In this document: piece by piece, positions 25,379 through 32,454 of the stretch
How the letters are laid out: the number at the start of each line of letters is the position of its first letter
Position numbering within the stretch: position 1 is the stretch's first letter
DNA from: a virus
Length of the DNA stretch: 41,785 nucleotides
IMG/VR virus record: IMGVR_UViG_3300028800_002452
Coordinates: 1 to 41,785 of that record
Strand: one strand, 5' to 3'
Position numbers and translations under genes: made by a program
Notes under the pieces: model-generated
What the model saw: the letters and a program-made list of their open reading frames with translations, nothing else
What the model was told of the DNA's origin: nothing
Databases searched by the model: none

Positions 25379-25560
25379 CCGAGAGGCGTTTAAAGGGTGA
25401 TTTTTTCTGCGCGTGAGAGACCGGTCGGTTTTCCGCCATCTGAAACGCTAGAGATGCGATGCCCCTACCCCCGCGATGCCGCTGCCGCACGCACGCAGCC
25501 GTTGTGCGCGCTCGCAACGACACGAGCAGACATGCAACACCAACCAGATCACGAGCCGCT
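25379..25560. other. Non-coding gap between HNH nuclease and terminase genes, candidate cos region
   Basis: I see no gene in this stretch. In HK97-like phages the cohesive-end site lies between the HNH nuclease and terminase small subunit genes, so this stretch is the best place to expect it. It contains an eight-base palindrome GACCGGTC (about 25420-25427) next to CGGTTTTCCGCC. This is inference from position. No cos sequence was recognised. Confidence 0.3.
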
Positions 25561-25892
25561 CTAAACGCCTGTATAGCGCGTGCGCGCTTCGGCAGCCGTC
25601 TTGATCTTGTGACAGTCGTCGCACAGAAGCTGCAGGTTGACGTCATCGTTGCCGCCGCCCTGCTCAAGCGGCACGCGGTGATCGACCTGATCACGCCACG
25701 GCAACCACGCACGACCGCACGACCGCACGACTGGCAGCAGAACTGCTGCTGCGTCGCGATGCGCCGCCGGATCGCTTGCCATGCGTGACCTCGAATGCGA
25801 GGCGTCGTGCCGGCTTTGTGCTCAAGCGTCGCAACACGTGCTGTCGCCGCTGATTGCACACGCGGCTTGAGCATCGCGAGCTTGCGACTCAT
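25561..25892 (-). pseudogene. HNH endonuclease with a frameshifting octamer repeat
   Basis: On the minus strand the first frame from ATG 25892 reads LKPRVQSAATARVATLEHKA, RIRGHAWQAIRRR and QQQFCCQSCGRA. A different frame then continues with WLPWRDQVDHRVPLEQGG and NLQLLCDDCHKIKTAAEAR. Together they make a classic phage HNH nuclease with two CxxC zinc pairs and the DH...N...H active site. The break falls on three perfect tandem copies of GTCGTGCG (25708-25731). With two copies the frame would be continuous and the protein 107 residues. HNH nucleases beside terminase are needed for packaging in HK97-like phages. This copy is either inactivated or switchable by slippage. Confidence 0.8.
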
Positions 25893-26166
25893 CGAACGTG
25901 CACGCGCATCGCTCGCCGCATCTTGGCAGCAAGCTTCGATTCATCGGGAACACGATTCGACAGCAATGCGCAGATGAACAGCGCATGCATGTACGGCTTG
26001 AGCCACCAAGCGAACGAAACACTGATCTTTACGTCGTGGCGCATGGGAATCGCCAATGCAAAAAGCCCGCGAGGCTTTCGCCTAGCGGGCTTCGTTTTCT
26101 ATGGGCGTGCGAACGCCCCACGGACAAAACAATATCAGACGATCTTCGGGTTTACAAGTCTTTTTG
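25893..26166. other. Intergenic region between HNH nuclease and BrnA
   Basis: No gene is supported here. It holds a strong terminator hairpin at 26061-26099 and otherwise nothing recognised. Confidence 0.5.
26061..26099. terminator. Bidirectional rho-independent terminator
   Basis: An eight-base stem (AAGCCCGC at 26063-26070 with GCGGGCTT at 26085-26092) contains an inner AGGC/GCCT stem and has A-rich sequence on the left and TTCGTTTT on the right. It can act on both strands. On the lytic strand it ends brnTA/early transcripts before the packaging genes, as expected where a late antiterminator would act. Confidence 0.8.
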
Positions 26167-26451
26167 TCAGGCTGGCTGATGGTCTTTAAGCCAGTCGCGC
26201 AACGCATCGTTCATGCGCGTTTGCCAGCCGTCGCCAGTTGCCTTGAAACGCTCCACGATGTCAGCATCGTATCGAACCGAAAGCAGGATCTTCGGCGTTT
26301 CGAGTCGTGGACGCCCGCGCGCGCCAAGGCGCTTCATCTTCTTGAAGTCCTCGTCTGGAACCTCGTAAGTGTCGGGGTCGGCGGCAATGCCTCGATTGAT
26401 TGCCGCGTCCTCTTCATCCGTCGGCATGATGATCTTAGGTTTGCTCGACAT
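26167..26451 (-). CDS. brnA: BrnA-family antitoxin
   Basis: The protein has 94 residues. The C-terminal RPRLETPKILLSVRYDADIV, FKATGDGWQTRMNDALRDWL is the ribbon-helix-helix core of BrnA antitoxins (pattern RxxPKxxVxxRxDxDVxxxFxxxGxGWQxRxNxxLR). It binds and neutralises the BrnT toxin and represses the operon. The acidic N-terminal part probably contacts the toxin. It is downstream of brnT and overlaps it by 17 bases, the standard BrnTA order. Confidence 0.9.
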   Translation of the reverse strand: MSSKPKIIMPTDEEDAAINRGIAADPDTYEVPDEDFKKMKRLGARGRPRLETPKILLSVRYDADIVERFKATGDGWQTRMNDALRDWLKDHQPA

Positions 26452-26704
26452 AACTCTTCACCTCCCGCTTGTTCGCTTTGCGCATGCTGATAATCTGCAT
26501 GGTGTCGCCACGCTGCGTGAACACCACGCAGTAAAGGCGCTCGTCGATGATGCCGAATCCGACTTCGCGAATTTCACGATAATCGAACCGGACATCGACG
26601 TAAGCCATCACAGCCGACCAGTCGAGACGCGCCGCCAATTCCAGCGACACGCCATGCTTGGCGACGTTGATTTCGTTCTTGGCCGGGTAGAATGTGATGT
26701 CCAT
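26435..26704 (-). CDS. brnT: BrnT-family ribonuclease toxin
   Basis: The protein has 89 residues from ATG 26704. The segments DITFYPAKNEINVAKHGVSL, FDYREIREVGFGIIDERLYC, VVFTQRGDTMQIISMRKANK and REVKSYVE match BrnT, a RelE-fold toxin that cleaves RNA and inhibits translation. The KN-x-x-N-x-x-KHG-V-S opening and the ISxRKAxxxExxxY closing motif are both present, so it looks intact. In a prophage it may act in maintenance or defence. A promoter is expected in the AT-rich segment just upstream (26705-26753). Confidence 0.9.
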   Translation of the reverse strand: MDITFYPAKNEINVAKHGVSLELAARLDWSAVMAYVDVRFDYREIREVGFGIIDERLYCVVFTQRGDTMQIISMRKANKREVKSYVEQT

Positions 26705-26753
26705 GTGATTAATTGTAGCTACACATATGCAGACATGCAAGGATTATTTGTAG

Positions 26754-27170
26754 CTACGCTGCGCCCTGAACCTGCGCCAAATCCTGAAGAAGCCCTTTCG
26801 CCGCGAGCGCGGGTCGCATCCATCGCTTCGCTGATGCGTAGTCAGCGTCCTGCGTTGCGGGACTGCGCGGATTGGTAAAGACTGCCGCGCCGGCAACGAA
26901 ATTGCGGACGGCGGTCATTACCGCAACGCGATGATGAATCGCAAGGCTCATCACAATTGGCTCTACCGCTTTGCCAAGTCCTTCGCGAAGCTGCGAATCA
27001 ACAATTTGCGACAGATCGTCGTAATCCATCCATTGATTGCTGATCCTGAAGTCTCGGCAGGACGCATCCGCGCGACCATACCCAAGGGCAGGCAAGTAGC
27101 CCTGACTCCACTCATACCATTCGGTCAGAATGACGTCGATTTCATCGGTTGCAATCACATTTGCCGTCAT
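26754..27170 (-). CDS. Possible Q-like late transcription regulator
   Basis: The protein has 138 residues from ATG 27170. It contains VILTEWYEWSQGYLPALGYG, RISNQWMDYDDLSQIVDSQL, AVEPIVMSLAIHHRVAVMTA. The pattern WxxW...P...S..W.D......VD..V..L....R.A. resembles late-gene antiterminator/regulator families of lambdoid phages. Its place at the end of the early operon, upstream of packaging genes with a strong terminator between, also fits a Q-like role. The resemblance is by eye and weak. Confidence 0.45.
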   Translation of the reverse strand: MTANVIATDEIDVILTEWYEWSQGYLPALGYGRADASCRDFRISNQWMDYDDLSQIVDSQLREGLGKAVEPIVMSLAIHHRVAVMTAVRNFVAGAAVFTNPRSPATQDADYASAKRWMRPALAAKGLLQDLAQVQGAA

Positions 27171-27502
27171 GCTTTCTTGCCTCTTTCCTGCGACGCCCAT
27201 TCACGATCGCCGCTAGCGAAGAACGGCGCCAAAGATTTTTTGTTGTCCGAGAGCTTCGCGGTGCACCACACGTACTCGCCATCAACCAGCCGCTTTTTCT
27301 CGCGCAAATAACCGCGAAACTGTTCAGGCACAAATGCAAGCGCCCGAACAGAATCTTCGGCAAGTGCGCCCTTAAATTCTTGGCGGCGCAACGCAGTGAC
27401 CATCGTCTCGACAAACTGCTCGACCTCGCCGACACCAGATCGGCCCTTGATGCCGAAAACGCCGATCATCGGCATCCTGACCTGCAGGCGGATCGGGTTC
27501 AT
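27167..27502 (-). CDS. Unknown early phage protein (111 residues)
   Basis: I do not recognise this protein. It starts at ATG 27502 (NPIRLQVRMPMIGVFGIKGR), is mixed alpha/beta, and ends with PFFASGDREWASQ. The neighbouring upstream protein has the same length and a very similar ending (PFLASGDNEWRAE), so the two share a C-terminal motif and may be diverged paralogues or contact a common partner. It overlaps both neighbours by four bases. Confidence 0.65.
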   Translation of the reverse strand: MNPIRLQVRMPMIGVFGIKGRSGVGEVEQFVETMVTALRRQEFKGALAEDSVRALAFVPEQFRGYLREKKRLVDGEYVWCTAKLSDNKKSLAPFFASGDREWASQERGKKA

Positions 27503-27834
27503 GCGGGCACCTCGGCACGCCATTCGTTGTCGCCGCTCGCGAGGAAGGGCTGGAACGTGGCTTCGTTGAACACGATGAGCGCGTCCACCCATGCCAGATC
27601 CTCAGTCGCCCACTGCCAGCGCTTCACGAAGAACCGATACCCGCCCGGGATTCGCGCGAGCACATGGACGATATATTCCTTGCCTGCCTTGTCTTTCTTG
27701 CGGCAGCGCCGAAAGCCGTACACCATTGCATGCACTTGCCGCATGACACGCTCGGTCTTGTATCGACCGTTCGACCACCGCCTCTCCGGCGCTGCCGGTA
27801 TCGGCAGGTCGATCTCAACTTTCACTGGCTGCAC
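27499..27834 (-). CDS. Unknown early phage protein (111 residues), basic
   Basis: This is a basic protein with an RRCRKKDKAGK segment and several Trp residues (VKRWQWATEDLAWVDAL). It ends with PFLASGDNEWRAE, a motif shared with the next gene downstream. The upstream neighbour is a DUF1364/YbcO-like gene, so a nucleic-acid role in the early module is possible. No family is recognised. Confidence 0.65.
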   Translation of the reverse strand: MQPVKVEIDLPIPAAPERRWSNGRYKTERVMRQVHAMVYGFRRCRKKDKAGKEYIVHVLARIPGGYRFFVKRWQWATEDLAWVDALIVFNEATFQPFLASGDNEWRAEVPA

Positions 27835-28247
27835 TCGGTTTCCTCCGTGATGCCCATCTTTCGCGCGCGCGCCGACTGCCAGCGAACGAACGCGTCATCC
27901 CAGATGCCGAACTTCACTGCGCGATCCGCCGGACCTTGATCAATCCACGCATGGCAGGCGTGGCATCCCGGGACCGTGAATTCGTGCGCGGCTTTTATTC
28001 CCATGCCTTTTCCGTGGCGCGCCTGATTCGAATGGCACGGCACGACCGACGGCGACGCGAACAAGCAGATGCCGGCGACGCGCAGATAGCACGACTCACC
28101 GCGACATGCCGCCAGATACTTTGATCCATCCGCGACGGTTGGCTTCTTCACGCGGCGCTTCATCGTCGAGCGGCGCAGCGTGGTGCCGCGATTCGCGAGG
28201 CTGCTGAACGGAGAATTCGGCTTGCGCTTGAAACCTGATCGCTTCAT
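27822..28247 (-). CDS. DUF1364/YbcO-like putative nuclease
   Basis: The protein has 141 residues. A basic N terminus is followed by CRGESCYLRVAGICLF, VVPCHSNQARHGKGMGIKA, and FTVPGCHACHAWIDQG. These Cys/His clusters match DUF1364, the family of E. coli YbcO from the DLP12 prophage, a metal-dependent HNH-type nuclease. In phages it sits with recombination or replication genes and may trim DNA intermediates. All the Cys/His pairs are present. Confidence 0.82.
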   Translation of the reverse strand: MKRSGFKRKPNSPFSSLANRGTTLRRSTMKRRVKKPTVADGSKYLAACRGESCYLRVAGICLFASPSVVPCHSNQARHGKGMGIKAAHEFTVPGCHACHAWIDQGPADRAVKFGIWDDAFVRWQSARARKMGITEETECSQ

Positions 28248-28591
28248 GCCGACCGCCCAACGCTCACCATGCTATGCATTGCACGCACGACGACGGCGTC
28301 GGCGTAGGGCCACCAGTCGCTGTCGATCGCGTTCTCAAGCTCCACCGGAAGACGCAGAGCAGATCGAGATACATATCGGTGATATTTCGGCCCTCTGCCC
28401 TCGCGCTCCTCGACTCGCTCCGTGAAATAACCCTGCTTGACCAAGGCTCTCACGTGGTCCAGGACGGCCTTCATCGTCATTCCGGCCGCGCGCGAGATCT
28501 CGCGGGAATCTATTTCGCCGCCACGCTCGACCGCGCGCAGAACCTTAAGGCGCGGCGCGCTGAGCATTGCGCCAGTGTTGATTTCCGCCAT
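28244..28591 (-). CDS. Winged-helix DNA-binding protein
   Basis: The protein has 115 residues. The segment APRLKVLRAVERGGEIDSRE, ISRAAGMTMKAVLDHVRALV, KQGYFTERVEEREGRGPKY is a standard winged helix-turn-helix with a positively charged recognition helix and a wing. The C-terminal ~35 residues (ELENAIDSDWWPYADAVV) are a separate helical part. It may regulate phage early genes. The target is unknown. Confidence 0.75.
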   Translation of the reverse strand: MAEINTGAMLSAPRLKVLRAVERGGEIDSREISRAAGMTMKAVLDHVRALVKQGYFTERVEEREGRGPKYHRYVSRSALRLPVELENAIDSDWWPYADAVVVRAMHSMVSVGRSA

Positions 28592-29175
28592 CAGATTTCC
28601 TTGATGGTGATGTCGTGGACGGCCAGCATCTGCTTGCGCTTCTGCACGTATGTCGGGCTCTTCCGCGTCGCGGGCGATTTCACGTCCTCGATCACGCGCT
28701 TACCGGTTGCGACGTCCACATAGACGAAGTCCGCCACGTAGCGCGATGCGCGCTCCCATTTGCCGTCGTCGCGCTGCTTGCGCGGCGTAAGTTCGAAGGC
28801 AACCTGCAGCTGCAAGTCGCGGATCTCGCCGCGCACCTGGCGCTGCACCAGATCGAACCAGTGCGATCTCTCTTTCAGGCTGTCGAACTTGATTCCGTCG
28901 TGCTCGCACTTCGTATTGCGATACTTCGGTCCATTTTTCGGCTTCGCCATGCGGAGCGACGGAACAGCATCGCGGCGATATGCGGGCGTCAGCGCCGGAC
29001 GCGCATCGTCACCGTCCGCGATTTCGTCGAAGCTGTGAGCGGGCGGCGTGCCGAACTTTTCGGCCAGCTTCTTCTGTGCGTACGGCATCGGCGCGTCGTC
29101 GCGCACGCGCGCGGTGCCGACTGTTTTTGTGCCGGGCGGGACAACCATCGGCCACGATGTGGTGCGCTTCGTCAT
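28591..29175 (-). CDS. DUF1064-family PD-(D/E)XK nuclease-like protein
   Basis: The protein has 194 residues. The C-terminal half KYRNTKCEHDGIKFDSLKER, SHWFDLVQRQVRGEIRDLQL, then YVADFVYVDV...VIEDVKS, is the DUF1064 fold. The D-x(n)-E-x-K signature is visible as Asp in ADF, Glu in IEDVK and the following Lys. The family belongs to the restriction-endonuclease superfamily and is related to phage Holliday-junction resolvase-like enzymes. The N-terminal ~80 residues are variable. It is linked to the next gene by a TGATG overlap. Confidence 0.82.
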   Translation of the reverse strand: MTKRTTSWPMVVPPGTKTVGTARVRDDAPMPYAQKKLAEKFGTPPAHSFDEIADGDDARPALTPAYRRDAVPSLRMAKPKNGPKYRNTKCEHDGIKFDSLKERSHWFDLVQRQVRGEIRDLQLQVAFELTPRKQRDDGKWERASRYVADFVYVDVATGKRVIEDVKSPATRKSPTYVQKRKQMLAVHDITIKEI

Positions 29176-29525
29176 TTCGCGCCCACCCATCGCCAGTAGG
29201 AGGAACGATTGCGGCTCGGGTCGGAAGGTCCGATGTTTCCGGCCTTACGTTCGCGCTGGACCAGGCGATCCGCCCCACGGTACGCGACCTCGTCCATGCA
29301 GTCGCATCCCATGCACCGCGCTATTTCGCACGCAACCGCAAAGGCGGTGAACGTGTGGCGATGCTTCATGAGTTCAATTGCGGTCGCCTGTACCGTTCCC
29401 GGAATTTCGGTGCCTTTCACCGTCACACGACCCATATTCGACGGCCGCCCCGCTTCGATAGCGCGGCCATTCACGACCCGTGCGGCTGCGTCCCACTCTT
29501 CCGGAGTTGCGTTGTCGATACTCAT
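29172..29525 (-). CDS. Unknown early phage protein (117 residues)
   Basis: No family is recognised. The middle contains MKHRHTFTAFAVACEIARCM and GCDCMDEVAYRGADRLVQRE, a helical segment with a closely spaced Cys cluster (CEIARCMGCDC) that might bind metal. It overlaps its neighbours by four bases on each side in the early operon. Confidence 0.6.
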   Translation of the reverse strand: MSIDNATPEEWDAAARVVNGRAIEAGRPSNMGRVTVKGTEIPGTVQATAIELMKHRHTFTAFAVACEIARCMGCDCMDEVAYRGADRLVQRERKAGNIGPSDPSRNRSSYWRWVGAK

Positions 29526-29698
29526 GCTGGTTTCTCGCTATCCACGTAGTTGCGCAGTTCGCGCCGTTGAATCTCCGCTGCTGCGTCGCCGTGCTTCTCG
29601 CGCACCGCGGCGATCAACCTGTTGCCTGGTCCGTAGTTGCCCGTGCGCGCGGCGCGCACAGCCTCGTGAAACCGCGAGAGGCATTCGGCGCCCGTCAT
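29522..29698 (-). CDS. Small helical protein (58 residues)
   Basis: ATG 29698 overlaps the stop of the replication gene (ATGA), which makes it likely to be translated. The sequence is helical and basic (TGAECLSRFHEAVRAARTGN, LIAAVREKHGDAAAEIQRRE). Function is unknown. It may assist replication, given its coupling to that gene. Confidence 0.6.
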   Translation of the reverse strand: MTGAECLSRFHEAVRAARTGNYGPGNRLIAAVREKHGDAAAEIQRRELRNYVDSEKPA

Positions 29699-30702
29699 GC
29701 GGCCTCCGAAAGCGCGGGCTTTTCGCGCGGGATGTCGTTGAAGTATCCGTACAGACCTTCGTATTGCTCGTCGCCGAAGCGCGCGGCGTCGCGCAACATG
29801 TCCTCCATCCATTCGCCTGGGCCCGCCGCCTTCACGACGCGCGCCTTGAAGCGCATGAATACCTCGCCGTCACGCTGCGCCACGCCGAGCTGTTTGCCGC
29901 GCTCCGTGACGCCGGACGTGGTTTTATGCCAGCCGACCAGCGGCGCAGCATCGCTACTCGCTTGCGCCACATCACCCTTGACGGGAAACAGGCCAGTCCA
30001 CCCACGCAGCACCGCTTCCTCGATCACGGACACCGGGTCTTGCCCGAGTTCTCGGAGCTTGGCCAACCGCCGCAGCGAGACCTGAGCTGCTGGCCGCGTC
30101 CACGGCGCCGACTTGTCCGCAGCCTTCGCCTCGCGGTGCTCGCACCAGTCGAGCCATGCGGAGTTCGGCAACCAGTCGGGCAGTTCCATCGCTCGCAGTT
30201 CGCCATGCAACGCGACTCGCGGCGCACGCCGCGCGCCTTGACGGGTCTCTGACGGTTCTTTGGTGGTTCCTGACGAGTCGGGTGCAAAAGCTTTGCACCC
30301 TTTAGCGCTCTCATTTGCACCCTTTCCGTCATCACTTGCACCCTTTTCGTCGCCGTTTGCACCCTTTGTATTCGGTGCAGATTCTTCACCCTTTGAGCCA
30401 GCGGAAATGGGTGCAAGGTCTGCGCCGTTTAGCCATTCAGGGCTAATGCGGTATTCGCGGGCGCGGCCACGACCGCCGCCCTGGTTCGCAACGAGAATCA
30501 GCCAGCCGCGCTTGACCATGCGCTTGATCTGGTATTGCACCGCGCGTTCGGACTGTCGAGTCTTGACGGCCATCGTCTCGATGCTCGGAAAGATATGGGT
30601 GCCGTCGTCGTCCGCGTAGTCGGCCAGCTTGAGCGCGAGATTCAGCTCGCCGCCGCCCTCGGGATACCGGTCCCATACCTTGTCCATGACCTTGATGCTC
30701 AT
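29695..30702 (-). CDS. Phage replication protein with N-terminal winged helix
   Basis: The protein has 335 residues. Residues 1-90 (VMDKVWDRYPEGGGELNLAL, KLADYADDDGTHIFPSIETM, VKTRQSERAVQYQIKRMVKR) form the winged helix of phage replication initiators, the lambda O/DnaD-like helix-turn-helix_36 type. A low-complexity linker with a heptad repeat (KGANGDE, KGASDDG, KGANESA) follows at about 112-135. The C-terminal part (LPDWLPNSAWLDWCEHREAK, RRLAKLRELGQDPVSVIEEA) resembles domains that bind host helicase or loader. It probably initiates phage DNA replication from an origin in or near the gene. ATG 30702 is preferred. Confidence 0.75.
   Translation of the reverse strand: MSIKVMDKVWDRYPEGGGELNLALKLADYADDDGTHIFPSIETMAVKTRQSERAVQYQIKRMVKRGWLILVANQGGGRGRAREYRISPEWLNGADLAPISAGSKGEESAPNTKGANGDEKGASDDGKGANESAKGCKAFAPDSSGTTKEPSETRQGARRAPRVALHGELRAMELPDWLPNSAWLDWCEHREAKAADKSAPWTRPAAQVSLRRLAKLRELGQDPVSVIEEAVLRGWTGLFPVKGDVAQASSDAAPLVGWHKTTSGVTERGKQLGVAQRDGEVFMRFKARVVKAAGPGEWMEDMLRDAARFGDEQYEGLYGYFNDIPREKPALSEAA
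30290..30370 (-). repeat. Four tandem-like repeats inside the replication gene
   Basis: The plus strand shows TTGCACCCTTT starting at 30293, 30315, 30336 and 30357, that is, 22, 21 and 21 bases apart. The repeats encode the Lys-Gly-Ala linker. Repeated, iteron-like sequence within an O-type gene is where lambdoid origins lie, so this could also be the replication origin. Confidence 0.5.
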
Positions 30703-30709
30703 GGTTCCC

Positions 30710-30982
30710 TCAGTTCGCCGCCGGCAAGCCGACCGTTTCGTTGTCGACGCCCGTGGCTGCGCACTTCTGCACACCGCGCACGGCGAGCGCCTCGCCGTCG
30801 AGCAGCTCGCGCACACGACCACACACGCTCGACAGACGCAGGTTCGTGCGGTCGGCGATCTCCTGCCGTGTCAGCTTCACGTGGGCGCCGTGGAACAGGT
30901 CGAGGATCATTTGCTTCTGCGTCCGGCGCGTGCCGGCGTCGAGCGCGTCGTGTGCCGCGCGCTGGGTGTGTGTGGCTCTCAT
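30710..30982 (-). CDS. Small helix-turn-helix protein
   Basis: The protein has 90 residues from ATG 30982. The segment MILDLFHGAHVKLTRQEIAD, RTNLRLSSVCGRVRELLDGE is a winged-helix DNA-binding unit; the C terminus is short and acidic/neutral. It lies between the CII-like and replication genes, where lambdoid phages keep regulatory or replication-accessory genes. The exact role is not known. Confidence 0.7.
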   Translation of the reverse strand: MRATHTQRAAHDALDAGTRRTQKQMILDLFHGAHVKLTRQEIADRTNLRLSSVCGRVRELLDGEALAVRGVQKCAATGVDNETVGLPAAN

Positions 30983-30987
30983 GGGAT

Positions 30988-31428
30988 TCACTCCGCCATG
31001 CCGCGCAAGCGCGCAGCGATGTTGAACAGGACCTGCGCGTGCTTGAAGATTCGCTGCTCGACGCGCTCGACTTCGCTGTGCTCGACACGGCCATCCTCCA
31101 GCGTCTTGCAGATTTCCTTGCCGACCAGGCCATGCGTGGTCCACGCCTCCGCCATCATCTCGACGATCGCGGCGTCACTGCAGCCTTCGATGTCCGGCAG
31201 CTTCACGAGCGTGTAGCCGCGGTGATGCGCCCACGCTTCGAGCGTGCGGTCGTCTCCGGTGAGGTCACCCATGCGCACAGCTTCGTCGAGAGACAGCTTG
31301 TGGCTGTCTTTTCGCGGATCCACCTTGTTGCGAAGGATGTTTCCGGACAGGCCCATTCGCGGCGCGAGCGACTCGCAGCCACCCTTGTATTCATGCGCCA
31401 CTGCGTGCGCGGTATCGGTTACGTTCAA
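30988..31428 (-). CDS. CII-like phage regulatory protein
   Basis: The protein has 146 residues. TTG 31428 is chosen because a GGAG sits six bases upstream and family members begin with N-V-T-D; a TTG at 31440 overlaps that Shine-Dalgarno. The opening TDTAHAVAHEYKGGCESLAP, RMGLSGNILRNKVDPRKDSH, KLSLDEAVRMGDLTGDDRTL matches the phage CII/CP76 regulatory family, whose N-terminal helix-turn-helix binds promoters for lysogeny. The rest is helical. Confidence 0.8.
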   Translation of the reverse strand: MNVTDTAHAVAHEYKGGCESLAPRMGLSGNILRNKVDPRKDSHKLSLDEAVRMGDLTGDDRTLEAWAHHRGYTLVKLPDIEGCSDAAIVEMMAEAWTTHGLVGKEICKTLEDGRVEHSEVERVEQRIFKHAQVLFNIAARLRGMAE

Positions 31429-31601
31429 TCGCAACTCCAAATAGACGTTTTTTCTTTACTTGAGGAGTACTAAAGTGCAATCACTCAACGAGAAACGGGG
31501 GAACAACAAAAATGCAACCGTTGCTTTATGCTCCATGAATGAGTGGATGAGGATCTGTAGACTTGGTAGCTCTCACACAACCAATCTCTGCGGGGAACCT
31601 C

Positions 31602-31805
31602 ATGAAGACAGAACATTTCAAGGGCGTGGACGATGCTGGAAACGTCTATCAGGTCATCGCCTACCGCACGGTCATTCACGGTGGCGACAATCCGATCTAC
31701 AGCCTGCCCGACTATCGCCTCGCGGATGGCCGCTCACTCACGCCGATCGAAGGGTTGAAAAAATTCAGGATCGTCCAGACTGGAACGGAAATCACCCTGG
31801 TCTAA
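31602..31805 (+). CDS. Small unknown protein, plus strand
   Basis: The protein has 67 residues from ATG 31602. It is beta-rich (GVDDAGNVYQVIAYRTVIHG, YRLADGRSLTPIEGLKKFRI). It is divergent from the CII-like gene and convergent with, and overlapping by four bases, the minus-strand gene at 31802. I do not recognise a family. It may be expressed from the lysogen. Confidence 0.6.
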   Translation: MKTEHFKGVDDAGNVYQVIAYRTVIHGGDNPIYSLPDYRLADGRSLTPIEGLKKFRIVQTGTEITLV

Positions 31806-32131
31806 GGACCGGCGCGAAGCCATTCGCGCGCCTTCGAATTCAGCGTTGTTACGTCGATCTCGCGAGCGTTTCCGTATTTGCTCGAAAGGTGTCGCCATAT
31901 GGCAATCTCGACGCTCTCAGGCATGACGATGTTGTCGACGATCAGGTCGGCGCCGTCGTATCGAACTTTGAGAGAGTCGGGAATCGCCAGGCTGAGCCTC
32001 ACGACCGGCGCTTCGTTCGCGACGACAGAAGTCGAGACTGCGCACACGAATTTGACGGGTGTGCCGTCGACGTGAACGGTTCCAAATCCGGCGCCGTTCA
32101 CGTCGATGACCATGGTGCATTGCTTCTTCAT
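31802..32131 (-). CDS. Unknown protein in the immunity region
   Basis: The protein has 109 residues. A GGAGGC ribosome-binding site eight bases upstream supports ATG 32131. It is beta-rich (TMVIDVNGAGFGTVHVDGTP, VVRLSLAIPDSLKVRYDGAD). It lies directly downstream of the cro-like gene and probably shares its promoter. No family is recognised. Confidence 0.6.
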   Translation of the reverse strand: MKKQCTMVIDVNGAGFGTVHVDGTPVKFVCAVSTSVVANEAPVVRLSLAIPDSLKVRYDGADLIVDNIVMPESVEIAIWRHLSSKYGNAREIDVTTLNSKAREWLRAGP

Positions 32132-32146
32132 TTCAGGCTGCCTCCG

Positions 32147-32383
32147 TTATGCCGCCAGCTCGGTTGCAAGCTCGGGCCAAATCAAGAGCCATCGGTCCGC
32201 GAATGTGTCTTTACGCGTGACCGTGCGCCCGGTCTCGAATTCGATTCGCACGGCCATCTCCGGTGAGATCGGAGCTTTTCCCGAGGCCATTTGCGATAGA
32301 TAGGATGGCGATACGCCGAGACGCTTCGCCAGCTCTTTAGCGGTGCCACGTTTACCGGTCGCGATGAAGGTCTTGAGGTCCAT
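32147..32383 (-). CDS. Cro-like repressor
   Basis: The protein has 78 residues. The segment TAKELAKRLGVSPSYLSQMA, SGKAPISPEMAVRIEFETGR is a Cro/YdaS-type helix-turn-helix, and the tail RWLLIWPELATEL is common in these phage regulators. It is transcribed away from the CI-type repressor across a short intergenic region with two palindromes, the usual cI-cro switch. It would favour lytic growth by competing for the operators. Confidence 0.82.
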   Translation of the reverse strand: MDLKTFIATGKRGTAKELAKRLGVSPSYLSQMASGKAPISPEMAVRIEFETGRTVTRKDTFADRWLLIWPELATELAA

Positions 32384-32390
32384 ACGCGCA

Positions 32391-32408
32391 GTTTAGCCGA
32401 CACTAAAC
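32391..32408. promoter_or_regulatory. Operator O1 of the cI-cro switch
   Basis: GTTTAG-CCGACA-CTAAAC is an inverted repeat with six-base arms. It fits the pattern TTTAG-N6-CTAAA and lies eight bases from the cro-like start, between the divergent repressor genes. It is a probable binding site for CI and Cro. Confidence 0.75.
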
Positions 32409-32429
32409 CATGAGTAAAGTGAATACTTT

Positions 32430-32445
32430 TTTAGAGTCCTCTAAA
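32430..32445. promoter_or_regulatory. Operator O2 of the cI-cro switch
   Basis: TTTAG-AGTCCT-CTAAA is a 16-base palindrome of the same design, with its centre 38 bases from that of O1 and about nine bases upstream of the preferred cI start at 32455. Binding here would directly control cI expression. Confidence 0.75.
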
Positions 32446-32454
32446 CTTTCAGGC

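Noticed and set aside
30290-30370. Short regular repeats considered as a CRISPR array
   Set aside because: Units are only about 11 bases with ten-base gaps and are in frame within a protein linker.
32410-32454. Upstream ATG of the repressor gene as its start
   Set aside because: It would leave 26 bases between divergent start codons and put operator O2 inside the coding region; ATG 32455 fits the switch better, though the longer form is not excluded.
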